Positions 20,183 to 29,380 of a DNA stretch of 64,000 bases are shown here, one piece after another (within the stretch, counting starts at the first letter, position 1; every line of letters begins with the position of its first letter). This DNA is from Desulfatibacillum sp. (lineage in GTDB: Bacteria > Desulfobacterota > Desulfobacteria > Desulfobacterales > SpSt-501): contig DYEU01000032.1 in NCBI GenBank assembly GCA_020725555.1, positions 408,949 through 472,948 of the forward strand, given 5' to 3'. The notes under the pieces are model-generated. The model was not told the origin of the DNA and ran no database searches. It saw only the letters and a list, made by a program, of their open reading frames with translations. A program made the translations under genes and the position numbers.

Positions 20183-21033
20183 CAGGCGCCTCCGTGGCGA
20201 AGCCGGGGGTCGAGCCATTCCCGCAGGCCGTCGCCCAGGAGGTTGATCCCCACGACGGTGAGGCACATGACGAGCCCCGGGAAGACCGCCATCCACCAGG
20301 CCTGGTCGAGGTAGGAGCGGGCCTCGCTGATCATGAGGCCCCAGTCCGAGCTGGGCGGTTGGGCGCCCATGCCCAGAAAGGAGAGGGCGGCGCCGAGGAG
20401 AATCGCGAAAGTGACCCGCAGGCTTGCCTCCACGATGATCGGCGGCCAGGCGTTCGGCAGGATTTCGCGGAAGAGAATGTAGCCGGCGTTTTCCCCGCGG
20501 GCGCGGGCGGCGAGGATGAACTCCTCCTGGGCGAGCTCGAGGGTGACCGAGCGGGTGACGCGGACGATCGCCGGGATGTAGACGATGCCTACGGCGAGCA
20601 CCGTTTTCCAGAGGCTGGGCGGGGTGACCGCCAGGATGAGCAGCCCGAGGATGACCGGCGGGAAAGACATCAGCAGATCCATGAGGCGCATGAGCCACTC
20701 GTCGATCCGGCCGCGGAAGAAGCCGGCGGTCAACCCGAGGGCGACGCCGCAGAAGAGGCTCACCGCGGTCGCCGCGACCCCCATGAAGAGGGAAATCCGG
20801 GATCCTGCCAAGACGCGGCTGAAGACGTCGCGGCCGTACTCGTCGGTGCCGAACCAGTAGACGGCGTCCGGCGCCTTCAGACGGTCGCGGATGTGGAACT
20901 CGTCGTAGGGGAACGGGGCGACCCAGGGCCCGACCAGCGCCGCTGCGGCGATCACCAGCACGAGGGCGGCGCCGGCGAGGAGGTTTCCGGGGAGGCGGCG
21001 TCGCGCGCCGGGCTCAGGAGGTCCTGCGGGCAT
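20182..21033 (-). CDS. dppC: oligopeptide-type ABC importer permease (DppC family)
   Basis: This 283-residue inner-membrane permease has an N-terminal helix near residues 18-40, the family's GTDEYGRDVFSRVLAGSRISL segment near residue 63, and about six helices in all. The cytoplasmic EAA loop that contacts the ATPase is LAARARGENAGYILFREILPN near residue 175. It overlaps dppB by 20 nt and the ATPase gene by 1 nt. Confidence 0.92.
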   Translation of the reverse strand: MPAGPPEPGARRRLPGNLLAGAALVLVIAAAALVGPWVAPFPYDEFHIRDRLKAPDAVYWFGTDEYGRDVFSRVLAGSRISLFMGVAATAVSLFCGVALGLTAGFFRGRIDEWLMRLMDLLMSFPPVILGLLILAVTPPSLWKTVLAVGIVYIPAIVRVTRSVTLELAQEEFILAARARGENAGYILFREILPNAWPPIIVEASLRVTFAILLGAALSFLGMGAQPPSSDWGLMISEARSYLDQAWWMAVFPGLVMCLTVVGINLLGDGLREWLDPRLRHGGA

Positions 21034-21970
21034 AGCGGATCCGGGGGTTCAGGGCGGCGTAGAGCAGGTCGGCCGCAAGGTTGGCGAGGCAATAGATGGC
21101 CGTGATGACCAGCAGCGTGGCCTGGATGAGCGGCAAGTCCCGGCGCTCGATGGCGAAGGCGACCAGCCGGCCGAGCCCGGGGAAGGCGAAGACGGTTTCC
21201 ACGACGACGATCCCGCCGAAGAGCCAGCCCACGTCGATCGCCAGCACCGTGATCGTGGGCAGCAGCGCGTTCCGCAGGGCGTGCCGGAAGAGGATCACCC
21301 GTTCCGGCAGGCCCTTGGCGCGGGCGGCGAGCACGTAGCGGGAGCGCAGGGTCTCGAGCATGGAGGAGCGCGTGAGGCGGGAGATGTGGGCGATCAGCGT
21401 GAAGGTGAGGGTCAGGGTGGGGCCGATCAGGCGGGAGAACCAGCTCCAGAGGCCCTCGTCTAGGGGGCTGTAGCCGGCCGAGGGAAGCCACCCCAGAAAG
21501 CGGGCGAAGACGAGGATGAAGACGATCCCCCAGAAAAACTCGGGCACGGAGATGCCGAGGTAGGAAAAGACCGAGACGGCATGGTCGACCGGCCGGTTCT
21601 TGCGGACCGCGGCGATCACGCCGAGGAGGATGCCGGCCGAGGCCACGAGAACGAAACTCAGGCAGGCCAAAATCGCCGAACGGCCGAGCGCCTCGGAGAG
21701 CAACGGCCCGATCGGCCGTTCCATGATGAGCGACTGGCCGAAATCCCCCCGGATCAGGTTCGAAAACCAGCGGCCGTATTGAACGGCCAGGGGGTCTTTC
21801 AGCCCGAGCTTCGTCTCGACCGCCTCGATCGCATCGGCGGTGGCGAACTGCCCGAGGATCATGCGCGCCACGTTCCCCGGCAGCACCTGGGTGATGGCGA
21901 ACAGCAAAACGGACATCACCCAGAGCAGAAGGACGATCAGGGCGAGCCGCCGCAGCGTGTAGAGGATCAT
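21014..21970 (-). CDS. dppB: oligopeptide-type ABC importer permease (DppB family)
   Basis: This 318-residue permease starts with the typical MILYTLRRLALIVLLLW helix and has LGLKDPLAVQYGRWFSNLIRGDFGQS near residue 55, a DppB hallmark. Its EAA loop is YVLAARAKGLPERVILFRHALRN near residue 210. It pairs with DppC in the membrane. An 88-nt gap with a perfect GC hairpin separates it from the upstream binding-protein gene. Confidence 0.93.
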   Translation of the reverse strand: MILYTLRRLALIVLLLWVMSVLLFAITQVLPGNVARMILGQFATADAIEAVETKLGLKDPLAVQYGRWFSNLIRGDFGQSLIMERPIGPLLSEALGRSAILACLSFVLVASAGILLGVIAAVRKNRPVDHAVSVFSYLGISVPEFFWGIVFILVFARFLGWLPSAGYSPLDEGLWSWFSRLIGPTLTLTFTLIAHISRLTRSSMLETLRSRYVLAARAKGLPERVILFRHALRNALLPTITVLAIDVGWLFGGIVVVETVFAFPGLGRLVAFAIERRDLPLIQATLLVITAIYCLANLAADLLYAALNPRIRYARRTS

Positions 21971-22013
21971 GGCGCAACGCCTGCGGCCGGGGGGCCGGCG
22001 CGCAAGGACTTCC

Positions 22014-22046
22014 CCCGGCGGGGCGGGGGGGCCCCGCCCCGCCGGG
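22014..22046 (-). other. perfect 15-bp GC hairpin between binding-protein and permease genes
   Basis: CCCGGCGGGGCGGGG (22014-22028) pairs perfectly with 22032-22046 across a GGG loop, directly downstream of the binding-protein gene (stop at 22059). There is no U tract. Such hairpins often protect the upstream mRNA, raising binding-protein over permease expression. Confidence 0.6.
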
Positions 22047-22058
22047 CTCCGGAGCGGA

Positions 22059-23552
22059 TCATTCGAGGGTCACCTGGCGCACGTCGAACCAGAGCATCGG
22101 GTTTGAGCGCAACCCCTTGACTTCTTTTCGGAAGCCGTCGACCTGGTTCACGACGTAGGGCACGACCGAGGGCGGGTCCTCGGCGACCACCTGCTGCAGC
22201 TCGCGGTAGAGCTTGCGCCGTTCCTCAAGCGAGGCGGTCTGGCGGGCCGTGTCCAGGAGCCGGTCGACGCGCTCGTTTTTGTAGTGCCACAGCCCCGTGT
22301 TCCAGGATCCGGAGCTGTGGTACCAGGGATAGAGCGAGGTGTCGACGGTCGGGCGGCTGAAAAAGCCGTTGATCGAGAAGGCGGCCTTGCCCTCGACGTC
22401 GGCCAGGAACTTGTCCCAGGGGACGCGCTGGATGTTCACCTTCACGCCCACCGCCTTGAGCATGTCGCGCACGGCCAGCCCCAGGCGCTCGCGTTCCGGC
22501 CGGCCCTCGGGGACGATGAGCGTGGTTTCGAAGCCGTTCGGGTACCCGGCCTCGGCAAGGAGTTTTTTCGCTTGGGCGAGATCGGCCTTCAGCGAGATCC
22601 CCTCGTTGAAGAAGGGATGGCTGGGGGGAATGGGCGTGAGGGTGGGGCTGCCGTGCCCGAACAGGGCGATCTCGGCGGCCTGGGCCTTGTCGATCGCCAG
22701 GAAGACGGCCTTGCGCACCTTCGGGTTGTCGAACGGCGGCATGCGGTTGTGCATGATGATGCCGTCCCAGCTCGAGGTCGGCACCTCGTCCACCACCACC
22801 TGGGGGTGTTTCTTGAGCCGGTCGATCGCTTCGAGGGGAAGCTTCCAGACGGCGTGCACCTCGCCGGTTTCGAGCGCCGCGATCCGCGTCGCGCTCTCGG
22901 GGATGACGAGCAGCGTGACGGCATCGAGCTTGGGAAGGCCGGCCTCGAAGTAGTCGGGGTTCTTCGTCAGCTCCACGCGGTCCCCCGGCTTGAAGGACTT
23001 GAAGCGGAAGGGGCCCGTGCCGACCGGCTGGGTGGGCAGCGCGGCGATCCGATCCCGGGCAACGATGCGGGCCTGCCGCTCGCCCAGGATTTCCGGGAAA
23101 GCGGCATAGGGGAACGCGAGGGTGAATTTCACGGTGTGCCGGTCCGGCGTTTCGACCTTTTCGACCATCAGGAAATTGACGCGCGCCGTGGAGCCGGTCG
23201 CCTTGTCCTGGATGCGCTCGATGGTCGCCTTCACATCCTCGGCCTCGAGCTCGCGGCCGTGGTGGAAGCGCACCCCTTTGCGCAGGTGGAAGGTCCAGGT
23301 CTTGAGATCGGCGCTCGCCTCCCAGCGCTCGGCGAGATCGGGCTGAACGCTCATGTCGGGGGCGATCCGCGTCAGGGCGTTGAAGACCATGAACATGTAG
23401 AGGTACTCGTCCCCGCTTTTGGCCTTGGCCGGGTCGAGCGTGTTCAGGTTTGCGGTGAGGGCGATCTTCAGGTGGCCGCCCGCGGCCTCGAGCCGGGGGA
23501 TAAAGAAAAGGCCAAGGAGCAACACGAGGAAAACGGCTGTCGCCTTGCGCAT
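22059..23552 (-). CDS. peptide/nickel-type ABC importer substrate-binding protein (SBP_bac_5)
   Basis: This 497-residue periplasmic protein has a signal peptide (MRKATAVFLVLLLGLFF...LEAAG) followed by the family's LNTLDPAKAKSGDEYLYMFMVFNALTRIAPD block and the conserved LAERWEASADLKTWTFHLRKGVRFHHG segment near residue 80. These are standard for oligopeptide-class binding proteins of cluster C. AAGGAGG precedes the ATG. It is the first of the importer genes, followed by dppB, dppC and the fused ATPase. The ligand may be a peptide, an opine or a nickel chelate. Confidence 0.92.
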   Translation of the reverse strand: MRKATAVFLVLLLGLFFIPRLEAAGGHLKIALTANLNTLDPAKAKSGDEYLYMFMVFNALTRIAPDMSVQPDLAERWEASADLKTWTFHLRKGVRFHHGRELEAEDVKATIERIQDKATGSTARVNFLMVEKVETPDRHTVKFTLAFPYAAFPEILGERQARIVARDRIAALPTQPVGTGPFRFKSFKPGDRVELTKNPDYFEAGLPKLDAVTLLVIPESATRIAALETGEVHAVWKLPLEAIDRLKKHPQVVVDEVPTSSWDGIIMHNRMPPFDNPKVRKAVFLAIDKAQAAEIALFGHGSPTLTPIPPSHPFFNEGISLKADLAQAKKLLAEAGYPNGFETTLIVPEGRPERERLGLAVRDMLKAVGVKVNIQRVPWDKFLADVEGKAAFSINGFFSRPTVDTSLYPWYHSSGSWNTGLWHYKNERVDRLLDTARQTASLEERRKLYRELQQVVAEDPPSVVPYVVNQVDGFRKEVKGLRSNPMLWFDVRQVTLE

Positions 23553-23671
23553 GGGGGCGCCTCCTTCGGGTGGGGGTGAGAGGGCGGTTTCGACCGCGGC
23601 AACGGCACCCCGCGGCCGGGATCCCGATTCCGGGTTTTTCGTTCATAGCGGCCCCGGCGCGCCGCTGTCAA

Positions 23672-24598
23672 TCACCACCAGCGCCGGAGCCAGGCGATCG
23701 TGTCGCCGAGCGGGACGGCCTCGGCGAAACGGACGAGGGCGGGGATCTTGTCCACCCCGTCCATGGGGAAGGTGGTCCCGGGCGGGAAGATGGGGCAGAG
23801 GCGGTGGTAGCGGTCGCCCAGGATCTGGCGGCACTGGTAGTCGGCGATCCCCGCGGTCCCGTCGAGCATGAGGTTCACCAGCGGCTTTGCCCACTGGGCG
23901 TAGCCCCAGTCGTTCGCCTTGCCCTTGATGTGCTGCAGGTTGAGGCCCGTTCCGAGCGAAAACAACCGCACCTCGCCCAGGTCGGCGGGCGGGCCGTGGC
24001 GCCGGTCTTGGGTCTGGGCGAGGGCGCACATGGCGGGGTTGTTGGCGTAGACCCCGCCGTCGATGAAGCCGTCGACGGAGGGAAAGTAGGTCGGGGCGGC
24101 GCAGGTGTAGAGGCCCACGTCCGCCGCGCGCATCCCGGCATCGGTCCCCGGGCCGGGCAGGTTATGGAAGAGCTTGGGTTTCCATTGCCGCTTGCCCGGG
24201 TCGGGGTCCTCGTTGTCGAGATCGAAGCTGGGGATCAAAACCGGCTTCGCGAGATCCCCGAGGGTCGTCTCGCCGAAGAGACGGCGCAGTTCGCGGCGCA
24301 GGCCCTTGATGTCGTACTCGGCGCCGCGGAGCCGCCCCAGGTCCACGAGGTCGTCCAGCCAGGTGTCGTCGAAGATCGCCTCCGCCTTTTCCTCGTAAAG
24401 CCTGCGGATCTCGGCGAGATCGATCCCGCGGGCCACGGCGAGCGCGATCAGCCCGCCCGTCGAGGTCCCGGCCAGGAGATCGGCCGCCGCGAGGAAGGTT
24501 TCGAGTCCCGGGGTCGCGGTGAGCCGCTGCAGGATCACGGTCGCCAGCAGCCCCCGGATGCCGCCGCCGTCGAGGGAAAGAACGCGGGTGATGGCCAT
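23672..24598 (-). CDS. patatin-like phospholipase
   Basis: This 308-residue protein has all catalytic parts of the patatin fold: oxyanion loop DGGGIRG at residues 9-15, nucleophile GTSTGG near residue 45, and the catalytic Asp in IDGGVYANNP near residue 180. It should act as a cytoplasmic or membrane-associated lipid acyl hydrolase of the Ser-Asp dyad type. AGGAG lies 6 nt before the ATG. No signal peptide was seen. It lies between a radical SAM gene and the peptide importer on the same strand, with gaps of about 90 and 120 nt. Confidence 0.9.
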   Translation of the reverse strand: MAITRVLSLDGGGIRGLLATVILQRLTATPGLETFLAAADLLAGTSTGGLIALAVARGIDLAEIRRLYEEKAEAIFDDTWLDDLVDLGRLRGAEYDIKGLRRELRRLFGETTLGDLAKPVLIPSFDLDNEDPDPGKRQWKPKLFHNLPGPGTDAGMRAADVGLYTCAAPTYFPSVDGFIDGGVYANNPAMCALAQTQDRRHGPPADLGEVRLFSLGTGLNLQHIKGKANDWGYAQWAKPLVNLMLDGTAGIADYQCRQILGDRYHRLCPIFPPGTTFPMDGVDKIPALVRFAEAVPLGDTIAWLRRWW

Positions 24599-24689
24599 GG
24601 CAGGCTCCTGGGTTCGAGGGTTCCTCCCCCCGGGAGGGGGGCGGGTTTTGCGGAAAAGGGGCCGCAAGGCGCGCCCCCCCTGGCGGGGG

Positions 24690-26015
24690 TCAGCGCGGAT
24701 CCGGCCCCCGCAGCGCCCATTTCTCCCGCGGGGGGTTGAAGTAGCCGAATTTCAGGCGCGGGAACTCGCGGCGCACGGCGGCCAGGAGCTCCCGCATGCC
24801 GAAAGGGATCTCCGGCCGGGCGGCCCGCGCCATGGCCTCCCGGTAGCGGAGCGGGTCGTAATTGAGGTTGCGCCACTGGATCATGTGCACCGGGTGGCGG
24901 CGCAGAAAGGCGCACAGCGCCTTGAACTCGGAAGGGGTGTCGGTGAAGCCCGGGGCGTTCAGGTAATTGATCGCCACGAAGAGCCCGCGCTCGAGGGCGA
25001 GGTCGATGCTGCGCAGGACATCCCGGAAGCGGAAGTCGCGGGGCCGGAAGTACGCCTCGTAGCAGGCGGGCCGCAGGCTGTTGACGCTGACGCGGATGCT
25101 GTCGAGCCCCGCCGCGCAGAGCGCGGCCAGCTCTCCGGGGAGGCTGGCGTTCGTGTTCAGGTGGATCGTGCCCCGGGCGGTCTTCTCGCGGATGCGGCGG
25201 ATGGCGGGGGCGATCGCCCGGGCGGCGGTCAGCGGCTCGCCCTCGCAGCCCTGGCCGAAGCTCACCACCGGCCGGCGCGCGCGCGCGATGTGGGCGAGGG
25301 CGACCTCGGCGATCTCCGCCGGGCTGGGGGTGAAGCGGATCCGCTCCTGGGTGCAGGGGATCTCGCCCCCCGGCTGGTGCGAGAGGCACCCCAGGCAGCG
25401 GGCGTTGCAGGCGACGGCGGTGGGCAGGGGGGCCTCGTAGCGGCCGAGGAAGAAGTTTTTCCCGGCCGGGCAGCCGTAGACGAGGGCGCAGGTCTCGAGG
25501 TGACGCCGCAGGCGGTTTTGCGGGAGCATCCGCCGCAGCCGGCGCACGCCGGCGCGCACCGCGCCAAGCGGCATGCGCCGCAGGTCCTGGCGCGGCTCCC
25601 AGTCGACCCGCACCGCCGCCGCTCGGAAGCGCCCCCCGCCCCAGCCGACCGCGCCGTAGCAGAAGAGCGGCAAGGCCCGCGCCCCGGGCCGCTCGCGGTA
25701 GGCGGCGTTCCAGGTGGCGACGACCCCCGGCGAGTTGAAGGCCGCGACCGCAAGCAGCGGGGTGCCGGGGTCCTCGGGATGGGTCGGGACCGGCTCAAGA
25801 CGCCTTCTCTCCAGGTGGTAGAGGAGCGGCACGCGCTCCGGGAGCAGCATCAGCTCGCTGGCGTGAGGAAGCGGCATCGTCTCCGCGATGGAAAGCGGCG
25901 CGAAGAACCCGCCCGCCATGCCGACCGCGGCGTAGCCGGGGAGGTCAAAGACCCGGCCTCCGGCATCGGCGGCGAGGCCGCGGACGTAGCCCTGGGGGGA
26001 AGTTTGCGACTCCAT
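24690..26015 (-). CDS. radical SAM protein with an uncharacterised N-terminal domain
   Basis: This 441-residue protein carries the cluster motif CNARCLGC (CxxxCxxC) near residue 203, followed by SAM-domain features SFGQGCEGEPL and LNTNASLPGELAAL. The first 190 residues form a separate domain with a YGCPAGKNFF Cys near residue 180, which I do not recognise. A lone CTQERIRF Cys follows the cluster motif. The substrate cannot be predicted. A good promoter lies 60 nt upstream, and patatin and the peptide importer may be read through from it. Confidence 0.8.
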   Translation of the reverse strand: MESQTSPQGYVRGLAADAGGRVFDLPGYAAVGMAGGFFAPLSIAETMPLPHASELMLLPERVPLLYHLERRRLEPVPTHPEDPGTPLLAVAAFNSPGVVATWNAAYRERPGARALPLFCYGAVGWGGGRFRAAAVRVDWEPRQDLRRMPLGAVRAGVRRLRRMLPQNRLRRHLETCALVYGCPAGKNFFLGRYEAPLPTAVACNARCLGCLSHQPGGEIPCTQERIRFTPSPAEIAEVALAHIARARRPVVSFGQGCEGEPLTAARAIAPAIRRIREKTARGTIHLNTNASLPGELAALCAAGLDSIRVSVNSLRPACYEAYFRPRDFRFRDVLRSIDLALERGLFVAINYLNAPGFTDTPSEFKALCAFLRRHPVHMIQWRNLNYDPLRYREAMARAARPEIPFGMRELLAAVRREFPRLKFGYFNPPREKWALRGPDPR

Positions 26016-26076
26016 CGGGGATCAAGCCTTCTTCGCCCGGCGGGCGGCGGCACGCCTCCTCGCCACGCTTCGGCCA

Positions 26077-26105
26077 CTTGTAAAAGGCGGCGGGCGGCTT
26101 GTCAA
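26077..26105 (-). promoter_or_regulatory. promoter for the radical SAM-patatin-importer run
   Basis: On the minus strand TTGACA (26100-26105), a 17-nt spacer and TACAAG (26077-26082) form a near-consensus sigma-70 promoter. The start would lie near 26070, about 55 nt before the ATG. Confidence 0.6.
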
Positions 26106-26121
26106 AGGGGGCGGCCGGCCC

Positions 26122-26151
26122 TTGACCCGCCCGGGATCCCGATGCTAACAG
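26122..26151 (+). promoter_or_regulatory. candidate promoter for the split CoA-transferase genes
   Basis: TTGACC (26122-26127) and TAACAG (26146-26151) are 18 nt apart, with a TGN extension before the -10 box. This element is back to back with the divergent radical SAM promoter, 17 nt away. The -10 match is weak. Confidence 0.4.
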
Positions 26152-26215
26152 GCAAAGGCCGACCGCGGAAACCCGGACGCGGCCGGCGCCGAAAAAGGAG
26201 AGGGGATCCGAGGCG

Positions 26216-27187
26216 ATGAGGATTGCGCCCGACAAGGTCATGGGGCTCGAGGAGGCCGTCTCGCGGTTCGTCCCCGACGGGGCCCACCTCGCGCTCGGCG
26301 GCTTCACCTGCAACAGAAACCCCATGGCCGCCGTTTACGAGATCATCCGCCGGCGCCGGAAAAATCTCCATATCTACGCCCATTCGAACGGCCAGGGGGT
26401 GGACGAGCTCGTGGGCGCGGGCTGTGTCGCCCGCATCGAAATCGCTTACGCCGGAACGGGCCGCTTCGCCCCCACCTGCATCCGCTTCCGCAAGGCGATC
26501 GAGGAAGGCCGCATCGCGTTCGAGGACTACTCCAACTACCAGATGACGCTCCGTTTCCTTGCCGGGGCGATGGGGGTCCCTTTTCTGCCGACGCGCTCGG
26601 GGCTGGGGACGGATATCCTTGCCCGCTGGGGGTTTTCGGAAGAGGTGCGTGCGGCCGACCCGCGGCTTCCGAAGAAGAAGCTCGTCGTCTGCGAGAACCC
26701 CTTCGGCGACTGGGCGGAAACCGATCGCGTGGTCCTCGTGCCCGCGATCCGGCCCGACGTCACCCTGCTCCATGTGCAGAAGGCCGCCCCGGACGGCACC
26801 TGCCGCATCGCCGGGCTCGCCTTCGCCGACATGGAACAGGCCCGCGCCGCGCATCACGTCGTCGTGACCTGCGAGGAGCTTGTCGGGCCGGAGGCGCTGC
26901 GCGACGAGCCCGAGCGCAACCAGATCCCGGGGGTGGTCGTGGACGCCGTGGTGCCGGTCCCCTACGGCGCCTATCCCACGGCCTGTTACCGCTACTACGA
27001 CTACGACCCCGTCTTCCTGAACGACTACCGCACGGCGGCGACCGACGAGCGGCGCTGGGCGGAATACCTCGAACGCTGGGTCTACGCCATGCCGGACCAC
27101 GCCGCGCGCATCGCCGCGGTGAAGGAGCGGCTTTCCGCCATCCAGGCCGACCCCCGCACGGGCTATGCCACCGGCCTCAAGCGCTGA
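26216..27187 (+). CDS. gctA: family I CoA-transferase subunit A (glutaconate CoA-transferase-like)
   Basis: This 323-residue A subunit resembles the N-terminal half of the fused CoA-transferase at 2727. Shared blocks are LALGGFTCNRNPMAAVYEIIRR near residue 22, GRIAFEDYSNYQMTLRFLAGAMGVPFLPTRSGLGTDIL near residue 100, and FADMEQARAAHHVVVTCEELV near residue 200. It needs the B subunit encoded 34 nt downstream. A purine-rich AAGGAGAGGGG lies about 12 nt before ATG 26216. The substrate is unknown. No acid-specific transporter sits beside it. Confidence 0.85.
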   Translation: MRIAPDKVMGLEEAVSRFVPDGAHLALGGFTCNRNPMAAVYEIIRRRRKNLHIYAHSNGQGVDELVGAGCVARIEIAYAGTGRFAPTCIRFRKAIEEGRIAFEDYSNYQMTLRFLAGAMGVPFLPTRSGLGTDILARWGFSEEVRAADPRLPKKKLVVCENPFGDWAETDRVVLVPAIRPDVTLLHVQKAAPDGTCRIAGLAFADMEQARAAHHVVVTCEELVGPEALRDEPERNQIPGVVVDAVVPVPYGAYPTACYRYYDYDPVFLNDYRTAATDERRWAEYLERWVYAMPDHAARIAAVKERLSAIQADPRTGYATGLKR

Positions 27188-27221
27188 GGCGGGCGGGGGC
27201 CGTCAGGCGAGGGAGCACTTC

Positions 27222-27986
27222 ATGGAATACACGCGCCGGGAGCTGATGACGCTGGCCGCCGCGCGCAAGATCCGCGACGGCGAGATCGTGTTCTGCGGCA
27301 CGGGCATCTCGATGCTCGCCGCGATGGCGGCGAAACACATCTACGCCCCCAACAGCGTGATCATCTTCGAGACCGGGGCTGTCGACTCGCGCCTCGAGGA
27401 GATCCCCCTCGCCGTGGGCGACCCCCGCGTCATGTACGGCGCCTCCTCGTGCACGGGGCTCGCCGACGCCTTCGCCCTGATGCAGAACCCGACGACCGGG
27501 TGCCATGTGGTCGGCATCCTGGGTGCGGCGCAGATCGACCGCTACGGCAACCTCAATTCCACCGCGATCGGCGAATACCTCCGCCCGAAGGTGCGCTTTT
27601 CGGGCAGCGGCGGGGCCTGCGACGTCGCCTCCTTCGTCGACCGCACGATCCTCTTCATGCAGCACGAGCGCCGCAAGTTCGTCAACCGGGTCGATTACCT
27701 GACGAGCCCCGGCTGGCTCGACGGCAAGGACGGCCGCCGCCGCGCGGGGCTCCCCGGCGTAGGGCCGGAAGCCGTGATCACCGACCTGGCGGTGATGGCC
27801 TTCGACCCCGAGAGCCGCGAGATGTTCCTCGAGGCCTGGTACCCGGGGGGAAGCCCGCAGGAGGTCCTGGCGCACATGGAGTTCGCCGTGGACGTCTCAC
27901 GCGCCCGCGAGCTCGAGCCGCCGAGCGCGCGCGAGCTCAAGATCCTGCGCGAGGTCGTGGACCCCCAGCGGCTGATTCTCGGGTAG
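27222..27986 (+). CDS. gctB: family I CoA-transferase subunit B (glutaconate CoA-transferase-like)
   Basis: This 254-residue B subunit carries the catalytic region IFETGAVDSRLEEIP near residue 49, whose ETG glutamate forms the covalent CoA thioester in this family. GAAQIDRYGNLNSTAIG and FSGSGGACDVAS follow, both shared with the C-terminal half of the fused enzyme. The next gene is convergent, so this looks like a two-gene operon, ending just before an imperfect GC hairpin. The enzyme probably exchanges CoA between acetyl-CoA (or succinyl-CoA) and an unidentified acid. Confidence 0.86.
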   Translation: MEYTRRELMTLAAARKIRDGEIVFCGTGISMLAAMAAKHIYAPNSVIIFETGAVDSRLEEIPLAVGDPRVMYGASSCTGLADAFALMQNPTTGCHVVGILGAAQIDRYGNLNSTAIGEYLRPKVRFSGSGGACDVASFVDRTILFMQHERRKFVNRVDYLTSPGWLDGKDGRRRAGLPGVGPEAVITDLAVMAFDPESREMFLEAWYPGGSPQEVLAHMEFAVDVSRARELEPPSARELKILREVVDPQRLILG

Positions 27987-27987
27987 G

Positions 27988-28018
27988 CGGCCGGCGGAGG
28001 GCTCGCCCCCCGCGGCCG
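27988..28018 (+). terminator. imperfect GC hairpin after gctB
   Basis: CGGCC-GCGG-GGG on the left pairs with CCC-CCGC-GGCCG on the right (12 pairs, a bulged G and an A/C mismatch, loop CTCG), beginning 2 nt after the gctB stop. It lacks a U tract, so it may be a weak terminator between convergent genes. Confidence 0.35.
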
Positions 28019-28069
28019 ACCGGAAACGTCCTGGGGGGGGGGGGCGGGCGGGCCGCCGCCCGGGAGGTT

Positions 28070-29350
28070 TCAGCCCGCGTTCTTGCCGCCGATCTCCTCC
28101 AGCCCCGCCTCCAGGATGGAGAGTCCCTGTTCCAGCTCCGCGTCGGTGATGACGAAGGGCGCAAGGACGCGGATCACGTTGCTGTAGGTTCCGCAGACGA
28201 GCAGGATGAGGCCGCGCTCGAGGCAGAAGGAAGCGAGCCGTTTGGCCTCCTCGGCCGCCGGCGTGCGCGCCTCCCCCCGCACCAGGGTGAAGCCCAGCAT
28301 CGCCCCCAGGCCGCGGATTTCGCCGATGATCGGATAGCGCCGCCGCCACGCCTCGAAGCGCGCGCCCAGTTTTTCCCCGAGCCTGCGGGCTTTCCCGAGC
28401 ATGTCCTCTTTCTCGAAGACCTCGAGCACGGCGAGGGCCGCGGCGCAGGCCACGGGGTTTGCGCCGTAGGTGCCGCCCAGGCCCCAGGGGTGCACGGAGT
28501 CGAGGATCTCCGCCCGGCCGACCACGGCCGCGATCGGCATGCCGGCCCCCAGGCTCTTGGCGACCGTGAGGAGATCGGGCTCGACCCCCCAGTGCTCGAT
28601 CGCGAACATCCGGCCCGTGCGGCCCATGCCGCTTTGGATCTCGTCGGCGATCAAGAGGATGCCGTGCTCGCGGCAGATGCGGGCGAGTTCCTGGAAGTAG
28701 CCCGGGGGCGGCGCGATGAAGCCGCCCTCGCCCTGGACCGGCTCGGCCACCACACAGGCGACGGCCTCGGGGTTGACGTGCTTGACGAAGAAGTCGTTCA
28801 GCTTCTCCGGGCCGACCGTGTCGCCGAAGGGCATGCGGTAGACCTCGGGGGCGAAGGGGCCGAAGCCGAGCTTGTAGGGCTTGACCTTGCTCGTCATGGT
28901 CATCGTGAGCAGGGTCCGGCCGTGATAGGCGTTCTCGAAGACGATCACCGCGGGCCGTTTCGTGGCATAGCGCGCGATCTTGACCGCGTTTTCCACGGCC
29001 TCGGCCCCGCTGTTCACGAAGAGGGCCTTCTTGGGAAAGGCGCCCGGGGTCACGCGGCAGAGCGCTTCGGCGAGCCGCACGGCGACCTCGTAGGGGCTCA
29101 CCATGAAGCAGGTGTGGTGGAATTTCTCGGCCTGCTCGCGGATGGCGGCGACCACCCGCGGGTGGCAGTGGCCGATGTTCATGACGCCGATGCCGCCGCC
29201 GAAGTCGATGTACTCCCGGCCCTCCACGTCGCGCACGATCGCCCCGCGGGCGGAGGCGACGTAGACGGGGGTGAGGCTGGCGACGCCGGCGGAGATGGCC
29301 GCGGCCCGGCGTTCCTGGAGGCTCTGGTTCGTGGCGGATGGGGACGGCAT
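28070..29350 (-). CDS. gabT: class III aminotransferase (4-aminobutyrate aminotransferase-like)
   Basis: This 426-residue PLP enzyme has the class III signature: IADEIQSGMGRTGRMFAIEHWGVEPDLLTVAKSLGAGMP, with the PLP lysine in AKSLGAG near residue 270. AYHGRTLLTMTMTSKV and GGTYGANPVACAAALAVLE are also typical of GabT. It should transfer the amino group of 4-aminobutyrate, or a close omega-amino acid, to 2-oxoglutarate. It is the last gene of the livKHMGF run, 30 nt after livF, which suggests that the importer delivers its substrate. Confidence 0.85.
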   Translation of the reverse strand: MPSPSATNQSLQERRAAAISAGVASLTPVYVASARGAIVRDVEGREYIDFGGGIGVMNIGHCHPRVVAAIREQAEKFHHTCFMVSPYEVAVRLAEALCRVTPGAFPKKALFVNSGAEAVENAVKIARYATKRPAVIVFENAYHGRTLLTMTMTSKVKPYKLGFGPFAPEVYRMPFGDTVGPEKLNDFFVKHVNPEAVACVVAEPVQGEGGFIAPPPGYFQELARICREHGILLIADEIQSGMGRTGRMFAIEHWGVEPDLLTVAKSLGAGMPIAAVVGRAEILDSVHPWGLGGTYGANPVACAAALAVLEVFEKEDMLGKARRLGEKLGARFEAWRRRYPIIGEIRGLGAMLGFTLVRGEARTPAAEEAKRLASFCLERGLILLVCGTYSNVIRVLAPFVITDAELEQGLSILEAGLEEIGGKNAG

Positions 29351-29380
29351 GGCGATCTTCTCCTTGTGGGTGTTGGGGGT

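Noticed and set aside
23620-23645. CCCG-ATTC-CGGG followed by five T residues as a plus-strand terminator
   Set aside because: The stem is only 4 bp and no plus-strand gene ends there, so it is probably chance.
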